From positions 444,071,038 through 444,129,037 of the forward strand of contig NC_081413.1 of the NCBI RefSeq assembly GCF_030272615.1: a stretch of DNA of 58,000 nucleotides. Reading direction: 5' to 3'. Within the stretch, counting starts at the first letter, position 1. Each line of letters opens with the position of its first letter. Origin of the DNA: Cryptomeria japonica (taxonomy: Eukaryota; Streptophyta; Pinopsida; Cupressales; Cupressaceae). This document shows positions 45,656 to 58,000 of this stretch, in pieces. The position numbers and the translations under genes were made by a program. The notes beneath the pieces are model-generated. The model saw only the letters and a program-made list of their open reading frames with translations, was not told where the DNA came from and did not search any database.

Positions 45656-47819
45656 GATTAAGGGATAAATTTTATTTCAAAATTTTGGTGTTCTAATCAA
45701 AGAAAAGAAAAACTTTATTTAACCAATGTCTGAAATGATGCAATCTAATGGAAAGATAAAACATTCAACATTCATGCAATTAATAAAAATCCATAGAAGA
45801 CATTCACAATGCACATAATTCATAATTATACCTTTTAAAATTAGAAGATATGCAAAACACATCAAATTCAGTGAAATGTCTAATATGGAAAAGGAGATGG
45901 AGTAACATAGCTAGTAATTTGATGAGTACCAATATCTCTTCCCTAAAACATTGAAATACAAACTGACCCATAGTATTTAGTTTAGCTAGCTTATCCAAGA
46001 GAACTAAAAACCTAGGTTTTGTTCTTTTGTTCCAAATAAGATGGATTGATTGATTCAAATATCATATAATTAGGTCTAAAACCATGTATATATGACAATA
46101 TAAACTAATAAAATAGAATTTTAGATATGGAAGAAGCAATATATGATAACTAACAATGAGACAAAGGTGAATGTATACCTAAAAGTAGATGATTTTGGTT
46201 TTAGAGTGGATAGTTGGATCCCCTTGTCTTAAAGTCGAATAGACTAAACAAAATGTCTAGATCTATAATCAAAAAACTTAGAGCTTTTATCACTTAAAAT
46301 TTTAACCAAAATATGCAGGACTAGGGTGTTGGGTACCTTTTTTCAAGCTTTTTTTTCCCAAATTTGTGATAATGATCATTATCTCTATAAATCCTATCTT
46401 GTACATTTTCACTTGTAACATCATAAATTATAACATTATACAATTTACACCACTTTTTATTCCCCTACCTTAGTGTGGCCCATTCTATATCTTATCCAAG
46501 CTCATTTCAAACATTTTTACATTGTAAACTAATGTCATCTATCTACATGGTGACCATAGAACCATGTCTTGAGATTCTTTCACCTCATCCTTGTCCTGTT
46601 CACCTTGTTTTGGGTGGAAAAGGGCTTTTAGAGTGCCCTATTGCTATGTAAGTATTCTTGGGAAAAAAATTTCCTAGACAAGGGCACCTGGGGCATCCTT
46701 CTCCCTAAAAATAAACAATATTTGAATATAACAAAATCTCATTTCCCGCCAGTCAATTCTTGATCACAATGCTTCAATTTAACCATTGGAGGTTGGAATA
46801 ATTTGTGAAATATCTTGAGAGCCCTACATAAGAGGATTTACTTTAATTTATTTTGACATCCCACATCCATCATTCATACTCATTATTATCCACAAGCATT
46901 CATTGAGTGTCAAGGCAACATTTCATACCACACTATCCTTCAATCATTCTTCAAGATGTAGACATCATGGAGAAACAAATTCAATCAATCCTGATGTCAG
47001 ATTGTGTTTATTATTGAATCATTTATGTATTGTCATGTCATGTCATGTTATTACACCAACACTTGTGATCACTTTCAAAGAGATTTGAATCATCACCTTT
47101 CATCAACTATAATAGATATGAGGTAATAACATTTGGCATTTTGCTTCAACATTTTAATTAAATTCAAGAAATAATTCCCAACCCATATAAACAACAAAAT
47201 TTATCTTCTTATGTGTGTAGGTTACTAGTTCAAAATCGACAAGTGCAAAATGAGGTAGAGTAGACAGAGAAAATCAAATCTAGATTTTCTAAAGGTGAAA
47301 AGTGGAGGACAAGGTTGCCCCACATACCTATGTTTGACAACTTCTTAGTGATATTTTAGGAGGACATTTAGGACTACATTTTGATCCTAAAATTATATCA
47401 TTATATTTTGACACTTTGAGGACAAGGTCACCCATAGCACCATAGTCTTGTACTTTTAGGCTAAGATTCTAGACATAGGTTCTTCTAAACTTTATTATTC
47501 TAGATCTATACAGATGTTTACATACCACATTTGAAACTACTTATGCATGCTGATTTAGGTCAGTTTTACACCTTTAGGTTTAGATTTCTCTTATAGTCAG
47601 TTGATGACCATGAAAAATCCTCTCACAAAAAAAGATGAGCTAGAAGGAAATTTTTTTATTGATGTTACCAATCTAGAAAATCATCCTCACATTAGTAGTA
47701 ATATAAAAAATAATCAACATCTAAAATGGGTATAAAGAACCTTTAGGAACTCCAGGCCAGATTCTCTTCTAAGTCTCTCCTTAAAATTCTGAATGAGAAG
47801 ATGGGTGAGAAATGAGGTA
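45656..47819. other. AT-rich intergenic sequence
   Basis: About 2.2 kb without LTR edges or coding similarity. Short frames present are not supported. Confidence 0.55.
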
Positions 47820-47824
47820 AATAT

Positions 47825-48963
47825 TGTTGGCAATATGGAGGAATTGATTTGTGTTGCATTGATGTTTCTCATTGATGTCCACACTAGCTGTTTTGTTGTC
47901 TATCGACTTCCGGTAGAGTGGTTAGATTATGATGTTGATATGGAGATATTATTCAGTATGTTCCGGTTTCTGGAATTGGTTTTGATTGGTTATTCAGGTG
48001 TTCTAATATGTATAACATTTAGTTGGTTTAGGATTTGATGACTCAGAAGCTATCATTTGTTCTAGGGAGCCTTTTTGTTATGGGTAAGGGTTTTAATGGC
48101 TTCTAGAAGGTTATCAGGATGCTTATGGTTATTATGTTTGTGTTCTAGTTGTTCATGGTGTTTCATTTGGCTTATGACAACCTATTATGGTCTAGTGTTA
48201 TTCTGCTAGGTTATGGACCGGTTTATGTAATGTGTTGGTGGATGTTTCTGATGCGTTACCAATTAGGTTTATTGATTGGATTATGTTGTTTTGGTTTCAG
48301 GATGACTTGGTCGATCATTAGATTGCATGTTTAAGTTATAGATTTATTTTATTATCTTTTAGGTGGCCAACCTAATTGTCTAGGTCCCGGGTTGGTATAA
48401 ATATGATGTAAGATCTCTTTGTAGATCGTGGTATGTAGGTTATTTGATTATCTGTATGCGAATAATGTTGTAATCATATGTAGAGGTTTTGGTCGATCAT
48501 AGATGATCGAATTTGGTTTATGGAAGAGGTTTAAGACATTCTATATTGAGCTTAACCAGAACTATACTCAAGCATAGGAGATGCTATACTTGCAGTTCAA
48601 TCTTCATTCCGGATTGCAGTTCGATATTTTTTGTACTCAGTGAGGCTCCTTTTGTGATGAGCAATGTGCTTTATGTTGTGGGCCTTCCTACATGTGTAGG
48701 CCCCTTATTGTAATATTTATTCATCTGATTAGTGGATAGATATTGTGGGTCTCTAATCCCACCGTGGTTTTTCCTCTTTGAGGTTTTCCACGTATAAATC
48801 TATGGTGTTATGGTGCTCATCTTTGTGGTTTCATTATTTCTTATTGGTATATGATTTTATATTTACTAGTTGTTGAGTTTTTGTGTTAATAAGGTTAAAT
48901 TTCTCCATTATGGTAGAACACTAATTCACCCCCCCCCCCTCTCAGTGTTCTTCGATTCCAATA
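47825..48963 (+). repeat. Copia C 5' LTR
   Basis: 1139 bp from TGTTGGCAATATGGAGG to ...TTCGATTCCAATA (partner ends TTCCAACA). The first two thirds match family A LTRs. The last third is specific to family C. Confidence 0.9.
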
Positions 48964-48965
48964 GC

Positions 48966-48977
48966 TAGTGTCAGGCC
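48966..48977 (+). promoter_or_regulatory. Copia C degenerate primer-binding site
   Basis: TAGTGTCAGGCC sits where TGGTATCAGAGCC is expected, with two G/A changes and a one-base loss. It is readable as a decayed initiator-Met site. The leader that follows (AACAGCTTGAGGTAGATC, just before the gag ATG) matches that of Copia B. Confidence 0.6.
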
Positions 48978-49016
48978 TTGGTGCCCCAGTATAAGTCTAA
49001 CAGCTTGAGGTAGATC

Positions 49017-49664
49017 ATGTATCCGGAATCTATGGAGATAAGTTCAAGGAAGGAACTTCAAGTAGCTTTTGAAGAATATGATGTTGAAAGGTTGAAGAAC
49101 ATGAAGCTACAAGATGCGTTGAGATCTGTGAAGGAATTCATTTTTACTCTGCAGGATAGGTTGTCATCTACACAAGCTAAAAGGAAGGAAATTTTACAAT
49201 ATCAAGATGTTGAAGAAAAGAATGCCCTTAAAGAACAATGTCAGAAGCTGAGTGTGGAGAATACTGTCATGAAAAATAAAATGCAAGCTATACCCTTGAG
49301 GATGTCCAAGGAGATTGACGACTGAAAAAATAATGAATAAAATCTTGCTAAATCTTTGAAAGACAGATCCGAGGAAGGGATTAGGTTGGCACATGAGAAT
49401 GATGTGTTGAGAACTGAATTGGTGCAATCACAAAACAATGAGCAAGAGTTGGAAAGAATGGTGATAGTCCTAAGAGGAGATCTGGATGTTGCAAATGAAT
49501 ACAAAGATAAGTTCAAGGTTATTTCTGATAAACTTGATGAATTATTGAAGGATCAAAGAGACACTGGAGATACTAGAGGTCTTGGATTTGAGCAAGGAGA
49601 AATCTCTGGTACTACAAATGAAGTTGAAGCAACCAATCAGAAGGAGAACCCATATGTCAACTAG
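49017..49664 (+). pseudogene. Copia C gag-like coiled-coil protein
   Basis: Starts at ATG 49017 right after the conserved leader. Two open stretches (49017-49325 and 49356-49664), separated by a stop at 49323-49325, encode a highly charged helical protein: LRSVKEFIFTLQDRLSSTQA, NALKEQCQKLSVENTVMKNK, RTELVQSQNNEQELERMVIV and KFKVISDKLDELLKDQRDTG. Heptad-like spacing suggests a long coiled coil. The UBN2 capsid text of Copia A and B is absent. It could be the C-terminal part of a longer SIRE-like gag whose capsid part was lost, or a replaced gag module. A particle-assembly role is inference. Confidence 0.7.
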
Positions 49665-49699
49665 AACAAAGGTCATTGGTAAGGCAACCCAATGCACAT

Positions 49700-50110
49700 A
49701 TATTTAATGGTAGATTCTTATTTGTAATAAGTTTGGTCATAGAGAAAGTCAATGCAAGAATAGAGAAAATCAGAATAATAATACAGTTCTCGGTCAGTGT
49801 TCAAATTGTAAGAAGTATGGTCATAGGATAGAAGATTGTAGAATGAATGTGAAATTTCATGCATGTGGAAAGTTTGGACGTATGGCTAATCAATGCAGGT
49901 CAAGGAATGATCAAGGATACATTAAGGAAATTCAGAAGAGTAATGTTACTTGATATGCATGCAACAAAGTAGGACATATTCCTAAATTTTGCAGAAGCAA
50001 GAGCCTACTGACAAGAAGTGATAAATCTAATGACAAGGGAAACTAGAAGGTTGATGATATTTGGAAGGAGCATGAGAAGAAGTGGGTTATGAAGTTTGAG
50101 GGTCAACTAA
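49700..50110 (+). pseudogene. Copia C tandem zinc knuckles
   Basis: Four CCHC-like units lie within about 270 bp in one frame. The first, ICNKFGHRESQC (about 49727), has lost its first Cys. The second, CSNCKKYGHRIEDC (about 49799), is intact. The third, FHACGKFGRMANQC (about 49855), has Cys to Phe and His to Arg. The fourth, YACNKVGHIPKFC (about 49956), has its first Cys codon changed to TGA. Multiple knuckles would bind element RNA. A Lys-rich tail with stops follows to about 50110. Confidence 0.75.
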
Positions 50111-50269
50111 AATAATCAAATGCCCTAGATGTTCATTCGATTGAAGCATATTGCCCGGTTACTCAATCGGTAGAGCAAAATGTTCTTGCACCAGTAGGAA
50201 AATCACCTGATATCTAAGGCATTCACCTTAGGGGGAGGCAAATTGAAGAAAGATCTTGCATTTCCTTTG

Positions 50270-51475
50270 GTAGTGGTCTGAAAGCCTATTTCAGACTCTG
50301 GAGAAGTTATTTTGAAGGTTAAACAACGAAGATTTGATGGATCTTGGATCTGGTTTGGTTTACTAGTAAGTCACTTTATGAGTTATGGTTTGGTAATATA
50401 CCTACATTTAAGTATTTTAGAATCTTTTGTACTGAATTGGAAGTTTGATTCTAGATGTGATGAAAGGATATTTCTTGGTTATTCAAATGGAAGCAAACAT
50501 ATAGATGTTATAACAAAAGATTGTAGAGAATTTTGGAGGGCACTAATATCAAGGTGAATGAGATGAATAGAAGTCAAATGAGAACTTATGAGAGAGAACC
50601 AAAAGTAGAGATGATCATAACTGAACCGATAGCACTTGTACTAGAACAAAATGTTGAACCAATTACCCTGGAAGTATCAAAAAATTCAACAGTAACTGAA
50701 GATTAGTGTAGAGGAACACAAAGTCAAAAGACTCCTAGGTATGTAAGGTTGAATCATTGAGAAGATCAAATAATTGGACAAGAAGAAGGTTGGTAGCTGA
50801 TGAGGTATGCTTAATTTCTTTAATTGTACCTGCATTAGTTATGTAAGCTTGTAAGGATGAATGATGGATGTAAGCTATGGAAGAGGAATTGGATTAGTTA
50901 GAAAATGACAACACATGGACTTAGATATTATTGGAACTAGGCTTGATTGGTATGTAAAGGATATTCTCAGAAGGAAGTAATTGATTATGTTGAATCCTTG
51001 CTCTGGTACCTAGGATTTTTCAGATACTTTGAAGGATTTCCAGGTATTTTTTTTGTTTTATGATGACTTTACACTATGAGAATATTCAGATGTGGATTGG
51101 GATAGAGATATAGGTAATCAGATAGGCTCATCCAGTGAAGTTTTCTTTCTTGGAAAAAATCTTGTTTCATGGATCAGCAAGAAGTAGTCCTATACCTCTT
51201 TATCTACTGTCAAAGCTGAGTATGTTGTTGCTTCTACTAACTGTACACAAGTTCTATGGATGAAGAAAATGTTAAAGGATATAAGGGTGGATTGTAATGA
51301 ACTGGTAGTTATTCACTGTGATAACTCTACTACTATTGACATATCAAACAATCTAGTATTTCTATCAAGTATAATTTTCTAATGGAAAAGGTAATAATGT
51401 TAGATTGGTTTGAGGAATCATTTGAGTACTTCAGAGATGGATTGGGAGTTTTTGCCCCTCTGGTAGAGACTTGAG
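50270..51475 (+). pseudogene. Copia C pol remnant (integrase tail, RT start, RNase H)
   Basis: Short collinear pieces of copia pol: the integrase C-terminus (FDSRCDERIFLGYSNGSKHI, about 50450), the RT N-terminal block (AMEEELD, a stop, LENDNTWT, about 50875) and then directly RNase H from about 51090 (LVSWISKK, a stop, SYTSLSTVKAEYVV, VIHCDNSTTIDIS). The integrase core, the RT palm and the catalytic VDD block are deleted. Terminal text at 51460-51475 (PLVET) matches the end of Copia B pol. Confidence 0.8.
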
Positions 51476-51890
51476 TGATGGTTATTGGCATCAGTCCCGT
51501 ATGCATTTACAGAGGTACTATTCATTCCAAATTGATGTGTTGGTGCTACTACTCAGGGGGAGTAGTCAACTGTGTGGTTCAATGGATTTATGATTTTTCT
51601 TTGATGTTCATGTCAGATTTATGGCATTGATGTCAAAGGGGGAGAGATATATGTGAAAAATTGAGCTTAATAGAGATATCAGTCTAAGGGGGAGATTGTT
51701 GACACAAGGAGGAGGATCAAAATTTCAGATTAATTATATCCCATTGGGAGAGTTTGGTCTATGTTTGGTTATTTGGTTCAGAACTTCCTATCCCCTTAGG
51801 GAGATTGTTGGATGACTTACATTGGCGGAGACCTGTTTGGAATTTCTTGTCACTTGGATGTTTTTCACATCTAGTGTTGCCATCAATGCC

Positions 51891-51901
51891 AAAGGGGGAG
51901 A
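51891..51901 (+). promoter_or_regulatory. Copia C polypurine tract
   Basis: AAAGGGGGAGA, one base before the 3' LTR and identical to Copia B. Similar runs stand at about 51555 (CTCAGGGGGAGTAG), 51637 (CAAAGGGGGAGAG) and 51686 (TAAGGGGGAGATTG). Confidence 0.85.
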
Positions 51902-51902
51902 T

Positions 51903-53105
51903 TGTTGGAAATTTTGAGGAACTGATTATGTGTTGCATCGATGCTTGTCATTGATGTCAACACTAGTTTTTCTGTTGTCTACCGGCTTCCAGTAGAGTGG
52001 TTGGATTATGATGTTGATCTGGAGGTCTTCTCCTATATGTTCTAGTTTGTGGAGTTGGCTTGGATTGGTTATTCATGTGTTATGATGAGTATCATATTTA
52101 GTTGGTTCAATATTTGATCACTCAGGAGATATCATTTGTTCTAGTAAGCCTTTTTGTTACCGATAAGGGTTTTACCAACAACGCTTTATTGAAGATCTTT
52201 TGATGAATCTGATAAGCGGTGTTGGTGCAACTTCTAGAAGGTTATCATGATGTTGATGGTTATCATGTTCATGTTCCAGTTATTTGTGGTGTTTCATTTG
52301 GCTTATGGCGACCTATTATGGGTCCGGTGTTATTCTGCTAGGTTATGGACCGGTTTATGTAATGTGTTGGTGGATGATCCCTATGCATTACCTATTGGGT
52401 TTATTGATTGGATAATGTTGTTATGATCTTAGGTTGACTTGTTTGATCATTAGATTGCAGGTTTACATTACATATTTATTGTAGTATCTTTTAGGTGGCC
52501 AACCTAATTGTCTAGGTCCTGCGTTGATATAAATATGATGTAAGATCTTTTTGTAGATCTTGGTATATAGGTTACAAGATTATTTGTATGTGAATAATAT
52601 TGTAATCATATGCAGAGGTTTTGGTTGATCATAGATGATTGAATTGGGTTTGTGGGGGAGGTTTAAGACCCCCGGTATTGAGCTTAACTGGAACTGTACT
52701 CAAGCATAGGAGATGCTATACTTGCAGTTCAATCTTCATTCCGAATTGTAGTCAGATGTTTTCTATAGTCAACTTGAGGATCCTTTTGAGATGAGCGGTG
52801 TACTCTAGGCTATTGGCCTTCCTGCATGTGCAGGCCCCTTATTGTAATATTTATTTGAATCTAATTAGTGATCAGTGGATAGATATTGTGGGTCTCCAAT
52901 CCCACCGTGGTTTTTCCTCTTTGAGGTTTTCCACATATAAATTTGTTATGTTATGGTCTTCATCTTTGTGGTTGCATTATTGCTTATTTTTATATTCTTT
53001 TATCTTTACCAGTTGTTGAGTTGTTGTGTTAATAAGGTTAAATTTCTCCTTCTAGTAGAACACTAATTCACCCCCCCCCCCTCTCAGTGTTCTTGGATTC
53101 CAACA
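51903..53105 (+). repeat. Copia C 3' LTR
   Basis: 1203 bp from TGTTGGAAATTTTGAGG to ...TTGGATTCCAACA. About 64 bp longer than the 5' LTR, mainly from a segment near 52190-52250 (TTACCAACAACGCTTTATTG). Confidence 0.9.
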
Positions 53106-53110
53106 AATAT

Positions 53111-54600
53111 TGCACTAAGCAATTTCTTTTTTTATAGTATTCAACTTGATATAGTTTAAGGGGCCCTAAGTCAACCATAGTAGAGGAGGCCATCATTGTC
53201 AAGTATGAATCCCTAATAAATGATCTAACATTGGAACATGTTAATGTGCCTATAGGAAAGAAACCCATAGGTTGAAAATGGGATTTCAAAATAAAATATA
53301 AGGCATACATCTCTATTGTAAAATGTAAAGAATTATTTATTACAAATGAATATTCTTAATACAAGGGCAATGATTATGAGCAGACCTTTGCATCCACTAA
53401 AGAGATTGTAACAATTAGATTTATTTGTGCACTAGTAGTACAAAAAGGATGGATGCTTCATGAAATGGATGTCAAAGACTGCTTTCCTAAATGGTGATCT
53501 AAAAGAATAAGTATACATAACCCGACCAAAAGGTTTTAGTGACAAACATCACCATCAAAAGGTATTTGATCTCATTATGTCACTTTATTGGGTTATACAA
53601 GGCCATAGTGCATGTTACATAAAAAATAGATGATAACCCATTATAGCATGGTTTCATCTATAACACATCAAATTCAAAATTTTATATTAAGGAGTTAGGC
53701 CCATCATATGAAGCTAAGATATGTAAAGAATTTTTTGAAGAAATCCTTTGTCATGATAGACTACACTTCTAATTCATACTTCACTACTACCTTGTATTGG
53801 AGATATGTAAAAAGGAAGCATCATATTTTTATCTCATCTATGAAATATGCCAAGAAACTCCAAGAAAATAATGAAATGTTTGATTATAAACCACTCTAAT
53901 GTACAAAAAGGTTTACAACTCTCTTGATTCAAAGATTCACCTCAAGTAGATGCAACTCTATACGAAACTTGGTGGGAGTCTCATTTACTTGACATACACA
54001 AACCCAAACTTATGCTTCTACTTTAACTATCTTTTGAGATTCATGTTACAGCCAAAGAAATTTCATTGAGTTGTAGCTAAGTATATTTTAAGATATATCT
54101 TATGTACACTTGATTATGGTCTATAATATAAGAACAACATTTAGTTCTTCTTATAGGGATATGTCCGTTTAGACTATGTTGGATGTATTGATAATAGAAT
54201 GTCAACTTTAGGATTCTTTAATCTTAGATCTAGACCTATCTAATGGATTAGTAAGAAATTTTATTTTTTGTCTCTCTCATCCACCAAAGATGAATATCAT
54301 ACTAGATGAGGATATATTTTTGAAGAAATTTGGTTACATCGCAGTTTAGATGACATGAAAATTTCTAAAGGTGCACTCGACCCGGCATCTATCTCCCTCA
54401 ATCCCCCACCTATTCAATAAAGCATATTGAGGTCAAATTTTAGTACATTCAAGAATGATTCTTGCACCACCACATTCATCTTTAATTCTACCCCACATAT
54501 TCTCAAATAGCTAATATACTTATCAAGTCTCTCAACTAGGTAAAATTTGAGTTTCTTCAGTCATACATTTTGAAGAATGGTGTATTAAGGGGTGGATGTG
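53111..54600 (+). pseudogene. Older copia pol relic (RT to RNase H), Copia D
   Basis: Plus-strand fragments of a more distant copia: HVNVPIGKKPIG then KWDFKIKYKA (about 53240), DYEQTFASTKEI (about 53370), LHEMDVK and TAFLNGDLKE with VYITRPKGF (about 53455-53545), then the RNase H-type end. Stops and frameshifts occur every few dozen codons. PKGKKPIGCKWVFKIKY-type text is typical of copia RT starts. No LTR was found; AGGGGTGGATGTGAG at 54590 could be an old polypurine tract. The part before RT would lie left of Copia C, but I could not see it. Confidence 0.75.
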
Positions 54601-56280
<1,680 letters not shown>

Positions 56281-56286
56281 AGTATC

Positions 56287-56692
56287 ATGGTTAAAACACT
56301 TCATAATATCGTAATTAAAACACTTCATAATATCGTGGTTAAAACACTTCGTATTATTAACGAAGCGCTAGAAATTTTCTGCGTTGTTTCTTTTTATGCG
56401 GTGTTGATGTCGTCCATGGCGACAGCGGGATACACTATGAGATTCGACCTTAGTGTGGAAATACGTGATAATTTGCCCATTGTATTTTATCATTGATTCC
56501 ATAATTTTTATGGCTTTCGGATTTGCTCTGTATTTACTAGCGTTGGGTTTCTTAGAGTTGGGTAAGGCGTATTCGATAGTCTTTTATGATGCTTTCATAG
56601 TTGTGTGTCTGGCATTGTTCCAACGTGGATTGTTTCCAATAATGTTCGATGGGTTGTTGAAAATAGCGATAAAAATTTGGACTTTCCTTTAA
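56287..56692 (+). pseudogene. Possible membrane-protein gene fragment in a CpG-richer island
   Basis: Not recognised. Two overlapping frames, 56287-56496 and 56453-56692, could be one gene with a +1 shift. The first begins with three 24-bp repeats encoding VKTLHNIV-like octads, then EIFCVVSFYAVLMSSMATAG. The second has two hydrophobic segments (IIFMAFGFALYLLALGFLEL and IVFYDAFIVVCLALF), as in a small membrane protein. Unlike the retroelements, this stretch keeps many CpG dinucleotides (GAAGCGCT, GTCGTCC, TTCGATAG), so it may be less methylated. No promoter or splice sites were identified, and it could be chance. Confidence 0.3.
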
Positions 56693-58000
56693 CCTATTTT
56701 GTGTTACTACTTGTTGCATCTCGGTATTTTTTAGAAAGATATATCGGGTTTTTTTAAGATATATATACTCATATTGAAGCAGATATACCTTTTGGAATGA
56801 TTGTTGTTTGAAATATAAACATACTGTGTGGAAAACAATAGCAATAAGGTGTTAACAATTATTTGTTCGTAAATCTAATCACAGTCTAACTGAAAACGAC
56901 ACAATTCTTAGGACAAAATAGTATACCTCATAGGAGACTGGACAGATGCAATGATTTGGATTCTTTACGCTCCTCCCTATGGGTATCTGAATTGCATTAA
57001 GTGAGTCGGTGAGGAAACGACAGGCGACATCTGAATAAAGTAATGTCTTCCAGATAAAATTTTGGATGTACCCACAACTTTTACGACGAAGACTTGTGCA
57101 CCATGTCTTTAAAGTCGTTGTAGTGGGACTTGTCGTGAATGGAGGAAAGCGTAAAGAGCAAGTCAAGTTCGCAAATCGACTATTGGACAAAGCTATGTAA
57201 GATTCCTCAATGAGCTCGACCTTGCAGTTAAAGAAAAATATTATAAATGTTCTATTTAATGGTAAAAAGACTAGGCCCATAAAATGTGTAAAATGAGGCG
57301 AAAATGACTACTAAAGGAAGAAGAAGAAACAAAAGATTTATAGGAAAGTTTCACTTCTTGTAGCTGATTAACAATTTTCAGGAGTTTTTCATCTCTTCTA
57401 AAATTCTTTATAATAGAAAAATAAAGAGTACTGACTCCACTAGTCCAGAACGCACTTATCTAAAAGGAGTTAAGAAAATTCCTGAAAAGTATATGGTACA
57501 TGATGCAAAAATGCCAAAAAATTTACTGCGAAAAGATACTATGTGCAGTTTACGTTATTGGTGGAAGATCCATCAATCCATTAAAATTTTGTCGGTGTAA
57601 ATAATTTATTTGGGTGTGCAGAAACAAACATCATTGCAGAAAACGAGCAAAAGACTTTATTTTTATAGTAATTATTCTTGTTGTGGTCCAGATCTGCTTA
57701 GCTATCTGGATAATGGATCGGAAAGGTTCCTTTTAAAATTTAGTGTTCAATTTATATATAAGTATTCTATTATGAAATTTATATTTAATTTTGATATTTG
57801 ATTATAAATAAGTTGATTAAAATTTAATTTAATTTTTTTTTTGATAAAAGTGTATAGAACCACTGAATTATATTAAATTTTAGATTAAAATTAAATTTAT
57901 TTCTGATATCAAAGAGAGATTAATTACACTTGAGAGAGAAATTATATCTGAAATCTAATATTATATTCATAATGACAAGACTAAGAAAAATATACTCTAT
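56693..58000. other. Intergenic sequence with one unassigned minus-strand frame
   Basis: A 133-codon minus-strand frame (57280-56879; SLRFPPFTTSPTTTTLKTWC, then KSCGYIQNFIWKTLLYSDVA) lies in sequence that also retains CpG. I cannot tie it to a family. From about 57300 to the end the sequence turns AT-rich with nothing recognisable. Confidence 0.35.

Larger units (their letters stand above)
47825..53105 (+). mobile_element. Copia C: rearranged copia with coiled-coil/multi-knuckle gag
   Basis: A 5.3 kb plus-strand element with LTRs 47825-48963 and 51903-53105, a polypurine tract touching the 3' LTR, and a perfect target duplication aatat (47820-47824, 53106-53110). The interior (2.9 kb) has a gag-like frame unlike Copia A and B, four zinc-knuckle-like units, and a gutted pol in which most of integrase and RT is deleted. 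RNase H text at the end matches Copia A and B closely (TSLSTVKAEYVVASTNCTQV). It is non-autonomous and dead. Confidence 0.9.

Overview
This is a plant nuclear window made almost entirely of nested retrotransposons. Supporting signs are initiator-methionine tRNA primer-binding sites (TGGTATCAGAGC), Ty1/copia and Ty3/gypsy proteins, and L1-type LINEs with a DUF4283-like ORF1 and an RNase H at the end of ORF2. The spacers are AT-rich, and old, CpG-decayed copies are piled on each other. This suggests a very large, repeat-rich genome, for example a gymnosperm; that assignment is inference. I see no intact host gene, tRNA, rRNA or CRISPR array. Layout: 1-1689 is the 5' end (partial gag plus LTR) of a minus-strand copia element that runs off the left edge. 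It abuts a truncated plus-strand LTR (1690-2430). AT-rich spacer and a 1.1 kb GA-rich tract follow (3410-4490). From 5034 to 23333 lies one minus-strand LINE (LINE1, about 6.2 kb of its own sequence), bounded by a 19-bp target-site duplication with one mismatch. It is split by three later insertions: a 3.7 kb gypsy element with gag and protease only (7054-10775), a solo copia LTR (13653-14882, perfect 5-bp duplication) and a full-length decayed copia element (Copia A, 15065-22183). A 5'-truncated plus-strand LINE (LINE3, 23623-25721) follows, bounded by a perfect 14-bp duplication. A decayed LINE ORF1 fragment lies at 27330-28130. A second minus-strand LINE (LINE2, 28778-45640, about 7.6 kb of its own sequence) is split by the best preserved copia element (Copia B, 32054-40082, perfect TSD attga, itself carrying a solo LTR of another family) and by a solo LTR at 44385-45591. 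After about 2 kb of spacer comes Copia C (47825-53105, perfect TSD aatat), with an unusual coiled-coil and multi-zinc-knuckle gag and a gutted pol. It sits next to or inside an older copia pol relic (53111-54600). The last 3.4 kb holds a perfect (AG)85 microsatellite, AT-rich spacer, and a CpG-richer island with a possible broken membrane-protein gene (56287-56692). The most novel item is a third reading frame in the LINE2/LINE3 lineage. Directly after the ORF2 RNase H, both copies carry the same roughly 1.7 kb ORF ('ORF3') and then a shared short 3' tail. The copies lie on opposite strands. LINE3 has its own 14-bp duplication, which shows that ORF3 belongs to the mobilised LINE RNA and is not a chance neighbour. 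LINE1 lacks it. The ORF3 product has a hydrophobic N-terminal stretch, a conserved central domain and a C-terminal coiled coil, and I could not assign it to a named family. The order of events readable from the nesting is: LINE1 and LINE2 first, then the gypsy and copia insertions, then LTR-LTR recombination leaving solo LTRs. Many lesions in key motifs are consistent with C-to-T or G-to-A changes at formerly methylated sites.
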